From NCBI GenBank assembly GCA_949126835.1, contig OX421502.1, forward strand, positions 31,477,227 through 31,541,226: a DNA stretch of 64,000 nucleotides, written 5' to 3'. The translations under genes and the position numbers were made by a program. The stretch is from Anisus vortex. Taxonomy: Eukaryota > Mollusca > Gastropoda > Planorbidae. The notes below the pieces were generated by a model, which was not told the origin of the DNA, made no database searches, and saw nothing but the letters and a program-made list of their open reading frames with translations. Shown here piece after piece: positions 44,901 through 56,184 of this stretch. The stretch's first letter is position 1, and each line of letters opens with the position of its first letter.

Positions 44901-47900
44901 CTATTTTCAGTTGATCAAACAGAGATAAGAGATGTGCTTTCGTAACGTGTTAATGACAACAGGTTCTGATTTTGGTCCACCTCGGATACTTGATTGTCCG
45001 GCTTCGCTTACCTACTTAAGCTTAGGCCGCCGTCAAGAGATCTCCAGGTATATCGATCCTGTGCCATTTTCTCTACCTGACCCTCCGCTTCCGTTTCAAG
45101 TCTCCAGGTGTGTTTTGGCCGACCTACTTTTCCTCTTACCCTGGGGGTTCCAAGTGAGGATTTGCCTTGTAATGCAGTGTGTCGGTTTCGTAAGTGTGTG
45201 GCCAATTCATTTCCATCTCTTTTTTTTTGTAATTTCCTCTTCCTCGGGCCTCTGTTTAGTGCATTGCCAGAGTTTTTCATTGCTGGTGGTTTTCGGCCAG
45301 CATACTCTAAAGATCTTTCTCAGACAGGTGTGGGTAAATGCCTGCTTCTTTTTACATTGGAGGCTGTTACTTTCCAAGTTTCAGATTCATAGATCAGAGT
45401 TCTATTTTTCGTGTAAAAGGGAGAGAACTCTAGGGTCCCAAGCATTTTTTAATTGATTAAAGCCTAGATTTTCCCGCCTACGTCTTACAAGTTGTGGGCT
45501 TTTACCTATCTGCCACGAATAGATGCGCTGGATGAAAGATCCTTAACGCCACACATACTAGATAACAATAACACACACCTAAATAGAAATAACATTGACA
45601 TTTTATTAAGAGATTGTGGCAATGTTCAGTTTTCATGATGTTGACATTTTCGACAGAATTGGCGAGGCTTTAGACATGGTAGCAACAAAAGAGGGTAAGG
45701 AGTTTATGATGGCAATAGGGGTATTTGAATCAATTTTCGCCAGTGACACGTCGGTGACCTTCTTGGAGGCTAACATTGGTCCATACAAGTGAGTAGAGCA
45801 TTTAGTCTTTATAGTTTGAATGTAACATTGGACCAAATAGGTGAAGGGAACAAATGGCTCGGATACATAGCAATGTTAAACTCTCTTATTGTCATGATCC
45901 AGTGGAAATGGTTTATGGTGGTATTAATTAAACCTCCTTTAAAATGCTAAAAAAATGATTGTGTTTGTTTGTCAAGAAATTCAGTAATAAAAAATTTCTT
46001 TCGAATTTGATATAATGCTTATGTTGTTAATACTAGATTTATTACCGATAGAACTAAGTACGTTATCCATCTTCAGATAGTACTGAACCCTCATTTTTAG
46101 CAGTATTAACCCTTACAGTCCCGGGCGCGTATATAGCGGAACTGAAGGCAGCATAGATAGAAGTAGGTCGGTACGGGAAGGGTTAAGATATAAATAATTT
46201 GCCCCATTATTTTTTTTTCAGCGGAGACTTCTCAAGACTGACTGTTAATGAAGGGATGAGTTCTATTCCTCAGGGGCTTATCAAAGTATTTCTTAACTCC
46301 AGTACCAGGTAAGTAATTGTAAACATAATAAAATCAACACAACACACGCTAAATCTTCAACAGGGATTATTGCTGGTGAGTTAATGGCAATTTGTAACAA
46401 AAACTTGTTGAAGTTGCTTGATATTTATCCCCTAACTTGCATATACCGAGCATAGATATCTATTTGATCAATATAGAATGTATCAACGATAATCCCAGTG
46501 TTTCAAAAGAAATAATATGTAAATGCATGTATTATTATCAATACTAGGCTATACTATAGGACAATTTAGGCCAATAGCAAAGTCTGCAGCTGCACCATTT
46601 AAAAATAAGTTAATACCATTCATTGGCTCCTTCGTCTCGAAAGACGATTATGTTTGGTGAGCCTTTGTCGTGCTCTCCAGCTTTTAATTATGTTAATATA
46701 GAAATACAGAAATGTTGATGTAATTATTTCTTCTATGTTGTATGTGCATTGCCTGCAAAGACTTAGGCATTGCATTGGTCTAACCACACAATCCCTCAAT
46801 AGCCTTAACCTTTCACACATTTTCAAACACTCTTTGTAGTTTTGAAACTTAGTCCTTACGTACGGATGTATAAATGGCACTGATCCTTCCTACCTTCAAG
46901 AACTTATATCAAAGCATTAGCCATCAAGGAACTGCGCTCTTCATCACAGTCCCCCCTTAAAACTCACAGAGGGGTTGGACACAAAAAGAAGTAACTTGGA
47001 GTGAGCTCATTTGAATCTGTGGCGCCTTCTTTATGGAACAGTCTATCTCAGAATCTGAGACAAAACTTTCTTTTAAAAATAGCTTAAAGACCTTTATCTT
47101 TGGCTAGTGTGCCTTACATACTAATACATATACCACTACAATTCACACCGAGATCACACTGATCATGCTAAATTTAATAGCATGGGTAGAAGCGCTATAA
47201 CAATTACCATTATTATTATTAATAATTAGCTCAGCTTTTAACTATCGTTTCACTATCATATGTATATTATATGTCTCAGTGCTATCGTATTGTCTCTAGT
47301 AAACATCGACTGAACATGAATAGACAACTCCTGTCCATTTCCCGCGATGATGGCTTCGGTTATCGCCTGGTGTTTCGGCAGACGAAGACGGTTAACGACA
47401 TCACTACACCGAAGGTAAAACCAGTGTTCGAATACTAAAAATATATTTGTGTGACAGATTTTAACACAATATTTTGGTATCAAAATCGTAATGTGACTTC
47501 CGAAATTCCAGATGAGACAAAACACTTATTGAACTGGACAATTTTTTTTAATCTATCCCCAAAAAATATTTTTTAATTGCACCAATTGTCCATGTCCGTA
47601 TTTAAAAAAAAGAAGTTCTTAACAAAGTACCGAGGGTATCATAAGAGTATGAACCTGGCGAAATATACATAGATACCCGTGTATGAAAGTTTTAGCTAAG
47701 CTTATATTAAAATTATTCTGAAGATATTTTTTGTTTTTACATTTCTCAATGTACAGCATAGAATAGAAGTTGTCTGTGCCAAAAAAATCATCTTAGGCTT
47801 GCCAAGACTTGCTCTGAGTCAAATTAAATGGAATCCTCTCAGGTAATTTTTTTTTCTGTTGTACTCCTTGTTTACAAAATAGTCATTCGTTTTTGTGAGA

Positions 47901-49783
47901 AATCTCCTGTAAATATATAATATACAGCGTAACATGCAGTTACTTAAGTAACACCTTCCACACACACATACCTGTTCTTTCCACGCCCCCTAGTAATTAT
48001 AAGTTGTCGGCTTATGCTGATACAGTTTTAGGATTATTGGCTTCGCCGAATTTAAAAGAGTCTCTTTTAAACCGGACGAGCCATCCGGCTCTTAAAATAG
48101 TCCGGGACGAAGCGTGAAAACGTCAAATACACGATATATAGACCAACTAAAATGAAATGTTCTCTTACACATGTTGATGAAATTTATCAACAATTTGTAT
48201 ATGCACTAGAGTTTTTACGAAACTATTGACGAGTCTTAAATCTTATGCATGAATACATTTTGGATGACACATCACTTCCAATACTATTCGCTAAATTGGA
48301 TTTAAAAAATGTCTACCTTATGCTTTAAATTCTGGCACACTCACTTTTAAGATTGAAGACATAATCCTCACAATAATACTTAAAGCCTTTGTTTATTTGT
48401 AGTCGTCCTGAACTTGCTGTTGAAAGTGTAATGAATTTCTCAGCATCCGTGAATGTTAAAACACAACAAGGCGTAAATCTCTGCTTTCAATCGTAATGGT
48501 TGTGCCATTATTAGCAAAACAAAATGAAACCGGAAGTCCAACAATGCACTTGAAACATGACGTAAAGATAATTGTACGATTGTTTACGGGAATATAGCGG
48601 AAATGCATTTACATCCGAATTGCCTATTTAAGTCTCGTCAATTAGATCTATGTAAAACGGTATGTATTTATGAAAAATATAGGATATTGCTTAGTAGTCT
48701 AATAACATAGCAGACAGTATCGGAACATAAAGACCATAATTTATTACAAGGAAATTAGAGGTATTGGGTTTTATGCTATTTAGAAATTACAGTTGGGCGA
48801 CCGACCCAGGCACCAAATTTTCAATCTGCGCTAAAATGATACTTTGAAAAGTATTCTTTCAAAACAACTGCAAAATCGACTGATGAATAAGTTTTTAAAT
48901 TGGATATCGACTAAATCTTCAGTTTGAGAAATGTAATGTTCTAACAAATTAGCCTACGCACCTTAGATATCTAATAATGATAAATAATAATGTTGAAAAA
49001 AAAAAGGTTTGTATAGTTGCGATCCCCCCGCCCCGCTTTTTCCCACTGAAGCTACGAACATTTTTGATGAATACAAATTTGAAATGCAATTTGTAAACCC
49101 GATCGAAGAGTATGGTACAAACTATATTAAGAGACCTTTATATAATATATTATTATGCTCTACCTATATTAATTATACGTATCATTTTCCACAGTGACGA
49201 CAGAGTATGGGAGGCAATCAACGCTGTCCGTGATGTCAAAGCTATTAAGATATTTATCTCTTTCCCAACAAGTTGGTGGTTGGACAACTCTACAAACCCT
49301 GCTCGCGTGACCTACTCCGATCTATCATTTGGCAGTTTCTACGATTGGGGGCGTTCAACTGCCACTGGCCATTACATCATGTTGGCCAGCTACGCCGACG
49401 AGTCACGGGCCAAGCTCTTGGCCGAACTCAATAACGGTGGCACGAATTTGAACGGCTCTCCTATTGGCGCGCACAGGGTCAACAAAGAAGTGCTTGATAC
49501 CATTCTGGGTGACATCGCCGAGGCGTACGGGACTGACCGCAGGTACATCCCGGAACCCATCTCGGCTATGGCCCAGTTCTGGGGTACTTATCCCTTCGGT
49601 GGCGGATGGGTCGTGTGGAAATACGGCTACCGCTACGATGACGTCATTGCCACGGTTCAAAGACCTTCTCTCACCGATGACGTGTTTTATGTTGGGGCAG
49701 ATCACTCCAAGGGCTTTCAAACCGGTTGGTCTGAGGGTGCCTACGACGCTGTGGACCGAGTTATTGATCGTTACTTCAAGTAA
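41891..49783 (+). CDS. LAAO gene 3: secreted L-amino-acid oxidase, escapin/aplysianin type
   Basis: Nine exons: 41891-41982, 42993-43232, 44355-44499, 44650-44751, 45657-45788, 46222-46308, 47300-47414, 47757-47842, 49195-49783, all GT-AG. About 529 residues, close to the usual family length. Signal peptide [23 protein letters not shown] motif VVGAGPAG, R-x-[20 protein letters not shown], and VGADHSKGF...GWSEGAYD at the end. No stops or frameshifts from exon 2 on. It should be secreted and generate H2O2 from L-amino acids. Shares with gene 2 the LINE fragment in intron 4 and the exon 1/exon 2 phase conflict. The most compact copy (7.9 kb). Confidence 0.93.
41983..42992. other. Intron 1 of LAAO gene 3
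   Basis: Contains a CT microsatellite (42142-42160), blocks conserved with genes 1 and 2, and a SINE at 42423-42691. No extra coding exon is clear. Confidence 0.6.
42423..42691 (+). repeat. tRNA-derived SINE in gene 3 intron 1
   Basis: GTGTCCGAGCGGCAGCGCG and AGGGTTCGAATCCTGGTGC boxes, body CTGAGTCTACCCAGCTATGA, end GAAGGGTACTTTACTTACTT. The interrupted intron is continuous in genes 1 and 2 (catgat|agttt), so it is gene-3 specific. Confidence 0.92.
42993..43232 (+). CDS. LAAO gene 3 exon 2
   Basis: Acceptor gtcaacag|AC, donor GCTAG|gtaatt. 240 nt. Encodes [41 protein letters not shown]. Confidence 0.94.
43233..44354. other. Intron 2 of LAAO gene 3
   Basis: Shorter version of gene 2 intron 2, lacking the palindromic MITE interval. 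Nothing coding. Confidence 0.6.
44355..44499 (+). CDS. LAAO gene 3 exon 3
   Basis: Acceptor ctatcag|GT, donor TTCAA|gtaggc. 145 nt. [19 protein letters not shown] and [15 protein letters not shown]. Confidence 0.93.
44650..44751 (+). CDS. LAAO gene 3 exon 4
   Basis: Acceptor tttcaag|CT, donor TTCC|gtaaat. 102 nt. [28 protein letters not shown]. Confidence 0.93.
44945..45545 (-). mobile_element. LINE ORF2 3' fragment in gene 3 intron 4 (shared with gene 2)
   Basis: The minus strand reads [20 protein letters not shown], then [15 protein letters not shown], typical of a LINE C-terminus. Same place and orientation as 21640-22300. Confidence 0.85.
45657..45788 (+). CDS. LAAO gene 3 exon 5
   Basis: Acceptor ttcgacag|AA, donor TACAA|gtgagt. 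132 nt. [18 protein letters not shown], ends EANIGPY. Confidence 0.93.
46110..46182. mobile_element. 73-bp TTAA-flanked MITE (piggyBac-like), copy 1
   Basis: CCCTTACAGTCCCGGGCGCG to GGTCGGTACGGGAAGGG between two TTAA (46106-46109, 46183-46186). Ends are inverted CCCTT...AAGGG. The same intron of gene 2 has a single TTAA (about 23121). Near-identical copy at 56466-56538. Confidence 0.85.
46222..46308 (+). CDS. LAAO gene 3 exon 6
   Basis: Acceptor ttttttcag|CG, donor ACCAG|gtaagt. 87 nt. [19 protein letters not shown], ends LNSSTR. Confidence 0.93.
46870..47130 (+). mobile_element. LINE 3' tail in gene 3 intron 6
   Basis: Decayed frame with [10 protein letters not shown], then [18 protein letters not shown] and FKN/LK-type ending, the last segment of an RTE/CR1-like ORF2. 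Stops and small frame breaks are present. Not in gene 2. Confidence 0.7.
47300..47414 (+). CDS. LAAO gene 3 exon 7
   Basis: Acceptor gtctctag|TA, donor CGAAG|gtaaaa. 115 nt. [19 protein letters not shown], ends NDITTPK. Confidence 0.93.
47757..47842 (+). CDS. LAAO gene 3 exon 8
   Basis: Acceptor atgtacag|CA, donor CTCAG|gtaatt. 86 nt. [20 protein letters not shown], ends WNPLR. Confidence 0.93.
47843..49194. other. Intron 8 of LAAO gene 3
   Basis: Longer than in gene 2 because of about 450 extra bases near 48190-48640 (contains AAACCGGAAGTCCAACAATG) without recognisable ends. The rest aligns with gene 2 intron 8. Confidence 0.55.
49195..49783 (+). CDS. LAAO gene 3 last exon
   Basis: Acceptor ttccacag|TG; 589 nt to TAA after [61 protein letters not shown]. 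Confidence 0.95.
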
Positions 49784-50777
49784 CGCCACTAATCTTCCAC
49801 TAATTGTGTTTCTACTTTCATTTTATTCTAATAATTTCTTTATTGGCTTTCGTCAAGTAATGGATAAATGAACCATAGACTATTAAGATTTACATCTGAC
49901 ATTATTCGGTGACTGAAAAAAAAAAATTGCGTAGTAAGTTTTTTCTTTTTAAATTTATGGAATTGAAATATTTGTTTATTATTTTCCAAATGAAATTCAT
50001 GGCCTTGACACCATTGACAGCGTTTTACATTTTTTTATTCGTCTGTTTTGTTGAAACATATTTTTCTTAATTTACACAAAAACATAACAGGGGTGTACAC
50101 TTATTCTCCTTTTTCGTTCTCAATATTGTCAATGGAGGGGTTCAAACAACAAGGCCTATAGCAACGGTCGATTGCACGGTGGTTTCCAGGTCTGTCTCTT
50201 TTCCATACAGTTTGCTGGTGGGGGTCATCTGTGGTCAGAACTTGTTGCGAGCTGTTTCATAAAGGCTTAAAAGCGTCATGTTCTGTGTTCCCAGGAGACA
50301 TTCCACATGGGCAATCTTATCTGGTTCCATTGCCTATAGCCTTCAGAATTGATGTTGTTCCCAGTCTGTTGTGCCCAGTCCTGAGTTTGAAGATAATTTA
50401 TTTGGGCTTGTCGAAAAAGAGTTTGTTTATAAGTTTGTAATATATGTATTATATATACAAAGTGGGCCAATAAAATGTTACCACTTTCTAATCATACACA
50501 AGTTTTCAATCTATACATAGATTGATTTTAAAAACATTTTAAAATATTTCTTTTTGAAAGTTCTAGAATATCCAGCTTATATCTCATTTGTACAGACTCT
50601 CCTTTTTTTTACAAAAGATAATTACGCTTTACATTTAGATGTAATTTGACTATTTTCTTAATATTTGTAATTAAGTTCATTATAGGATTCTTCTTCTTCA
50701 TAATACTGTGGAGACCCCGTTAGAACCGAGGAAAGAGTAAACAATTTAAATACACATAAAATAAAAAGCATCACAAA
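49784..50777. other. 3' flank of LAAO gene 3
   Basis: Aligns with the gene 2 flank to about 50345 (31540 in gene 2), the right edge of the duplicated block. It holds the empty sites for both gene 2 MITEs. Nothing coding. Confidence 0.65.
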
Positions 50778-51047
50778 CATGGGCGCCCGCAGAAAATTTT
50801 CTAGGGGGGGGGGGCAAAATATTTTTAGTAATGTTTTAATGTAGTTTTAATTTACTGAGCGCATTTATATGGTGAATGGACAGAACACTGTAGTAATTGT
50901 AGTACACTGTAGTAATGAAGGGCATACTGTAGCAACACATTTTTTATTAGCACAATATATGATATAATTAATATAATAGACGTAAACCATACAAAAAACC
51001 TTACTTTAAACAAACAATATTACAACGTAAATTTAAAATAAAATGTA

Positions 51048-51206
51048 TTATTTAAACAAGAACTGGAGTCGTCTGTTATCGCTACCAAACATATCTACAA
51101 TTTTGTCCATAAAATCTTTTTTGTTGCTGTTCACTTTGTCTCTGTGTACTAACAACATGCACAATCTTGACAGACGTTCATCTGACATTGTAGATCTAAG
51201 CCATAG
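51048..51206 (-). pseudogene. hAT transposase C-terminal piece
   Basis: LRSTMSDERLSRLCMLLVHR then KIVDMFGSDNRRLQF and a stop: the end of the hAT dimerisation domain. The frame just upstream (GGGEPKKVEN) comes from inserted DNA. Confidence 0.85.
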
Positions 51207-51939
51207 GTTTTCAACCTTTTTCGGCTCACCGCCCCCTTTTAAAATCTTACCGCTCACCGCCCCCCAACTTAATTTTAATTAAACATATAATAGGCCTATA
51301 ATTAATTCTAAAACAAATTTATTTGTATTATTAATTTTGAAATATAAGAGACTTATTTAATAGCACTATATCATGTAATTTCTGTAATTATTAATGTTTT
51401 AAATATAAACTCCTTAAATGGACAAAACAATTAATGCAGGAAATGTTTATTTACAACTGTTTAACGTAAATTATTTTAATCCTCTAATATTTAAATCTTG
51501 TTATGAATACCACAATGTTGAATGTATATAAAGAAATAATAATAATCAGTAGAATTTGTTATATCACAAAACAGAACTTGTTCGGCATCACTATTGAATC
51601 AAACGTAGAAACATTTGTTAATTAAAGGGAGATAATTATTTCGTTTCATTTGAGCTAATATTTCTGTACTTTTTTCTTTTATAAAAAGGAATTAATGGCT
51701 TACATTTATAACATTAAAATGATCAAACTGTAAAAAGTATTTGAAAATTATATAAATATTATATGACTAAAGAAGTTATAAGTATATTTTAAAGCATTAC
51801 AATAACTACTCAGTTTGTCTGATTACTTCGTATCTATACCATAAAACGGACATCATATTTACCAAGACGCGTCACACAGCCATTTAGCAGAGTTCGTTAC
51901 ATTATATAAGAACAAAGAGGAATCTCCGTCTTGAGCATA

Positions 51940-53131
51940 GTTGGTAAGATCTTTGCAAGAGGCACTATAAAGGCTGCAGGTGCTGTCATCTAGAGTCTAT
52001 CCGAAGTCTCAGTGTGGTTTCAGAAGCGACTTATCCACTATAGACTATAGACATGATCTCCTCCAATCGACTGCTACAAGAAAAGTTCCGCGAGATGAAT
52101 AAGCCATTATACATTGCTTTCGTTGATCTCACTAAATTATTTGATATGGTCAGCAGAAGTGGACTCCTCAAACTCCTGGCAAAAATAGGATTCCCTCCAA
52201 AACTGCTCTCTTTCATTGCCTGTTTTTTTTTTTAGCAAACCAGGTGCACAGTGAAGTCCGCAGCGGTGTTAAACAAGACTGCTTACTTGCACCCACCTTG
52301 TTTGGAATATTCTTCTCGTGTCTGCTGCACTATGCTTATGGAGACTGCAACGAGGGTGTCTACCTTCACACAAGCAGATCTGGAAAGCTCTTCAATCTAA
52401 ACAGGCTCAAAGCCAAAATCTCAAGCAGTGTTCTCCTAGATGGGGAGATTAATAGTAGAATAGCTAAAGCCATGGGCACTATGGCAAGATTTAACAAAAA
52501 AAAAAGAGTCTGGATGAGCTCACTGCTCACACGCTCCACTAAGTCACTAGTTTATCGAACATGCGTTCTGATTACCCTGCTGTACGGCTGTGAGACATGG
52601 AGCACATATTCCTGGGAGGAGAGAAAACTGAACACCTTTTACCTTAGGTGTCTCAGACTCATTTTAGATATAAGATTGCAGGACAGGGTTTCAAACGCAG
52701 ATGTCCTACGAAGAGCAGAGTGTCAAGACATCCGTATTACTCCCAGTAACAGACGTCTCAGCTGGCTAGGTCATGTACGCCGAATGCCACAGGGTCGACT
52801 TCCACAAGACATTCTATATGGAACGTTTGCTTCGGGACAGAGACCTGCTGGACGTCCAAAACTGAGATTTGCGGATGTCTGCAAAAGAGATATGAAACAA
52901 CTCCAAATTGACACAAACAGTGGGGAGATCATGGCGCAGGATAGGCCCACTTGGAGGTTCCAGGCTTGCGGGAGAGGAGCGCGCCAGGTAAAAAAAAAGA
53001 CAGTGGAGAAAAATGTGGTCCACTCCGCTACATTCATCTGCAGCCAGTATGACCGTGCCTGTACGTCCAGGATTGGCCTCTTTAGCCACATGAGGGCCTG
53101 CAAGGGAAATGAATCGTCTCTCGAGACGTAA
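51940..53131 (+). mobile_element. LINE fragment nested in the hAT element
   Basis: Reverse-transcriptase pieces MNKPLYIAFVDLTKLFDMV and LLKLLAKIGFP, a frame break near 52240, SGVKQDCLLAPTLFGIFF, then an internal deletion that removes the catalytic Y-x-DD block. The C-terminal YGCETWSTY, RLSWLGHVRRM and a terminal Cys/His motif CSQYDRACTSRIGLFSHMRA follow. Confidence 0.9.
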
Positions 53132-53140
53132 AATGCCGAC

Positions 53141-53194
53141 GAATGTGCTAAACGATCGCTCCACCGTACATGTTGTTGCTGGTAATGTTAGCAA
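53141..53194 (-). pseudogene. hAT transposase piece before the nested insertion
   Basis: LLTLPATTCTVERSFSTF, the conserved P-A-T-ERSFS motif of the hAT C-terminal domain. An in-frame stop lies just upstream. Confidence 0.85.
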
Positions 53195-53546
53195 AACTAG
53201 TTAGGCATACGGCAAGGTAACAAGTCGATGAAATTTTGGCTACTTTTGTATTCTCGCGTTTTCCGAAAATCAAACTAACTCAAGGCTTCTCTATCAAAAT
53301 TATCAATGTGGTATACCTGATTAATCCACAAAGATAATGAGATCGATATGACAATGGAAGGAGTCACAGTTGTTACAATTAATTATAAATGTTTTATATA
53401 TTTATTTTTTTGTCTATTTTAGTCCAAATTTTTTTTATCTACCAATAGGGGGGGGGGCACTTTTCCAGGGGGGGCAAGTGCCCCCCCTTGCCCCCCCTGC
53501 GGGCGCCCATGATCACAAACAACAATTATAAACAGATGACAGAGTG

Positions 53547-53783
53547 TCACTTTAGGTTTTTAGACCAGCCCTTCAGTGACGATTTAAAAGCCTGAACTGT
53601 AGGGGCAGTGATGGAGGCCTGGTCCAGGGTGTTCCACAGCCTAATGGCTGACGGAAAAAAAGAATATTTGTAGACGTCGGTGCGTGCACATGGGACATGC
53701 AGCTTGAGCTGATGGCCTCGGGTAGAGCGGGACACCTGTTGGATTCGGCCTGGCTGAGTGGACATTTCCACGTGGCGGTTCAC
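53547..53783 (-). mobile_element. LINE 3' tail
   Basis: Reads RTDVYKYSFFPSAIRLWNTL then APTVQAFKSSLKGW: the last segment of a LINE ORF2 protein. Borders the inverted LAAO pseudo-exon. Confidence 0.85.
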
Positions 53784-53939
53784 GATCTTGTAAATAGTGG
53801 TGACCCTGCTAATTGAGGCTTTGTGGCTAATTCAAGAAAGTATCATTAGGTATGCTATATAATGTTTTATTAGTGGTGCTTAATAATTTAACGATTAAAT
53901 ATTGCTAACTCTACTTTTCGGTCAATGGAAATGAATTAC

Positions 53940-54179
53940 CCAGCTCTTGAACAAGACGTATAGTTGTATTGTGAACCTCTGAAATGAACCTCATTCCTCC
54001 CAGTTCTACATTAACGTCTTGTACGTCCGGTAAATGGGATGTGTATATACGTCCACCCACACGGTTCGAATACTCAAAAACATGAATGCGCAGTCCATCA
54101 TCGCGCAGCCTGTAGGCCAAGTAGGTCCATGAAGGCCCGGCGTCAACAACGGCAACGTCCATATGTCTTTCACATGTGT
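53940..54179 (-). pseudogene. LAAO exon 2 pseudo-copy
   Basis: 240 nt, same length as the functional exon and still open, but with key damage: the FAD glycine motif reads VVDAGPSW instead of V-G-A-G-P-S-G, and the acceptor is caacaa instead of caacag. VGGRIYT and ELGGMRFIS are kept. No other exon of this copy is found nearby, so it cannot make the enzyme. Confidence 0.92.
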
Positions 54180-54393
54180 TTGTTGATACAAAGGAAAAAA
54201 ACTCAGATATACTCAACCATATTCGTATACACTGAAAAATATATCATTTTTCGATATGATTCATGATAATGTATTAGAAATCTAAATGTTTCCAGTTATA
54301 GAATAACCCAAGTATCCTTTCCAAGTTCTTCCTCTATGTCTATTTCTTAATGCTGTTGTGAATACAATTAGACATAGTTTAAGTCCTACCAAA

Positions 54394-54568
54394 GACTATA
54401 ATAAGATGGAGCGCTTGCTTTGATATTTCTGCTATTTGATAACTTGAAACACTTAGTTTCGGAATTTCCGATCGCACTATGGCCTCTAGAATTGCGATTT
54501 AGTAATTCGCTATAATTTTCTAACTGGAAATATTAGATTAAAATCGAAAGTTGTATACAGCGGAAACC
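54394..54568. mobile_element. Palindromic MITE, copy 4 (truncated)
   Basis: Begins GACTATAATAAGATGGAGCG and stops after GTATACAGCGGAAACC, lacking the second arm. Confidence 0.7.
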
Positions 54569-54789
54569 TTTTAATGCAATTTTATAGCCTAAGCTACGTT
54601 TTTTCATAACCTCGTACAACATCATTCAATGTAACGAATTTAAGATTAACAAACGAATTTCAAGAGTAGGCCTACAGTATAATCACACAAACATGCAGAA
54701 TCGTCTGTAGACATATTCAAACATATAAAATTACAAGTGTCTAAAACATCAATAAATAACAACATCAAATATAAATACTTCGAATCTCC

Positions 54790-55092
54790 TACGTAGAACA
54801 CAGGACTAATGCGTATGTGTGGGACAGAATATCCTCAATTGCAGGCCCTCAAGAAAACATTATGGCTACAATCAAACGGCGCGAGCTGACATGGTTCGGT
54901 CATGTGTTGCGGCACAATAGCCTGACAAAAACAATCGTCCAGGACACGGTGGAAGGTGGGCGTAGGAGAGGCCGTCAGCGGAGATGCTGGTTCGACAATG
55001 TAAAGTATTGGACAGGGCTGCAGTTGACTCAACTATTGACAACCGCTCAAGATAGGCAAAAGTGGAAAAAGTTGACTGCTGAGGTGTCCATT
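54790..55092 (+). mobile_element. LINE ORF2 3' tail
   Basis: IKRRELTWFGHVLRHNSLTK, then RGRQRRCWFDNVKYWTGLQL and AQDRQKWKKL: C-terminal part of a LINE polyprotein, ending at a 15-base C run (55098). Confidence 0.88.
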
Positions 55093-55921
55093 CGCTCCCC
55101 CCCCCCCCCCCCCAACGACCACAACGGTCATTGGATTGATGATGATGAACATCACTATTTATATAAGACCTTGTGGTTAATGTTGTTGTCATGCTCTTCA
55201 TATTGCTTTTGTGTTGTTGTATTTTCAAATGTGTTGAAAAAAAAAACAATGACGATTTAAAAACAAACAAAAATCACAGTCACAACCGTTAGCATTCCGA
55301 ATAAGGTCATGGGAAATCCCGGGGAACTAGTTCCAAAATTTCTAGTCGGACCACTCATTGGACCACTCGTTGGACCACCGGACTAGGGTTGATGCCCATG
55401 CGGACGAGGCGACAAATGGTAAATTAATAATATATACCTTTTCTAGCTACCACGGTATGACTATAGTTGCTCAAGAACGGTAAACTGGTAGATAGTGTAC
55501 GTTAACTTTAGAGATAATGCAACAGGTCGGGCCGCTGCTTGTCCAATAAGCGTCATTCACACGTAACACAAATTAACTCGCATCGCTGCCACATGGCCAA
55601 TAACTCAAAAGCACACATTTAGGTTACAGATACAATTATGACTTGACCTTACAAAACAAACCAACAACATCAGTTCAATCGATAAATAGCTTGACCAACG
55701 GTTCGGTTACAAAATATACACACTCAAGCAATGATGCGATTCTGACTGAGCAACACAATAGAGTCACTAGCTAAAACGTCAACCCTTGATACAATCTGTT
55801 ATCTGGATATGTGTGTCTGTGTGTCCTTATAAAGTTCAAGTGTAAGGAATATTTATTTTATTTCATCTAGTTTGACTATTTTATGACAATATAGTAAAGC
55901 GCATAGATTTCAATAGGTGCA

Positions 55922-56184
55922 TTGTGGCCGAGCGGCAGCGCGTTTGACTGGCGATCCGAAGGTTTTGGGTTCGAATCCTGGTGCAGGCTAGGATTTTTTT
56001 CCCCGCGACTTGAGGGTGCCCCTGAGTCTATCCAGCTCTGATAGGTATCTGACACTAGTAGGGGTAAAGTAAAGGAGGCTTGGCGTTGTGCTGGCTACAC
56101 ATCCACTATTATGCCGTAGCCACAAAAACTGATTAACGATGCTTCACCAGCCCTATGATCAGTTAGGTCCCAAGGGTACTTTGA
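55922..56184 (+). repeat. tRNA-derived SINE copy
   Basis: TGTGGCCGAGCGGCAGCGCG and TGGGTTCGAATCCTGGTGC, body CTGAGTCTATCCAGCTCTGA, end CCCTATGATCAGTTAGGTCC. The cleanest A and B boxes in the window. Confidence 0.93.

Larger units (their letters stand above)
50778..53511 (-). mobile_element. 2.7-kb hAT transposon remnant with TIR and TSD atcacaaa
   Basis: Ends CATGGGCGCCCGCAGA and, inverted, CATGGGCGCCCGCAGG; exact 8-bp duplication atcacaaa (50770-50777, 53512-53519). The minus strand keeps two pieces of the hAT transposase C-terminus, split by later insertions (a MITE-like piece starting near 51199 and a LINE at 51940-53131). The N-terminal and catalytic parts are gone. Confidence 0.92.
53830..54780 (-). 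other. Inverted fragment of a fourth LAAO gene (intron 1 - exon 2 - intron 2)
   Basis: Reverse complement aligns with 1260-2040 of gene 1: intron 1 blocks (54600-54775, 54290-54392), exon 2, and the start of intron 2 (53830-53939). A truncated palindromic MITE (54394-54568) lies in the intron 1 part. Ends abruptly against LINE DNA on both sides. Confidence 0.85.

Noticed and set aside
49403..49789. Long minus-strand frames over the last LAAO exons (also 30300-30602)
   Set aside because: Shadows of the coding strand; no start context or domain.
55922..55995. Possible tRNA-Leu/Ser gene
   Set aside because: It is the head of a SINE found six times in the window with a common body.
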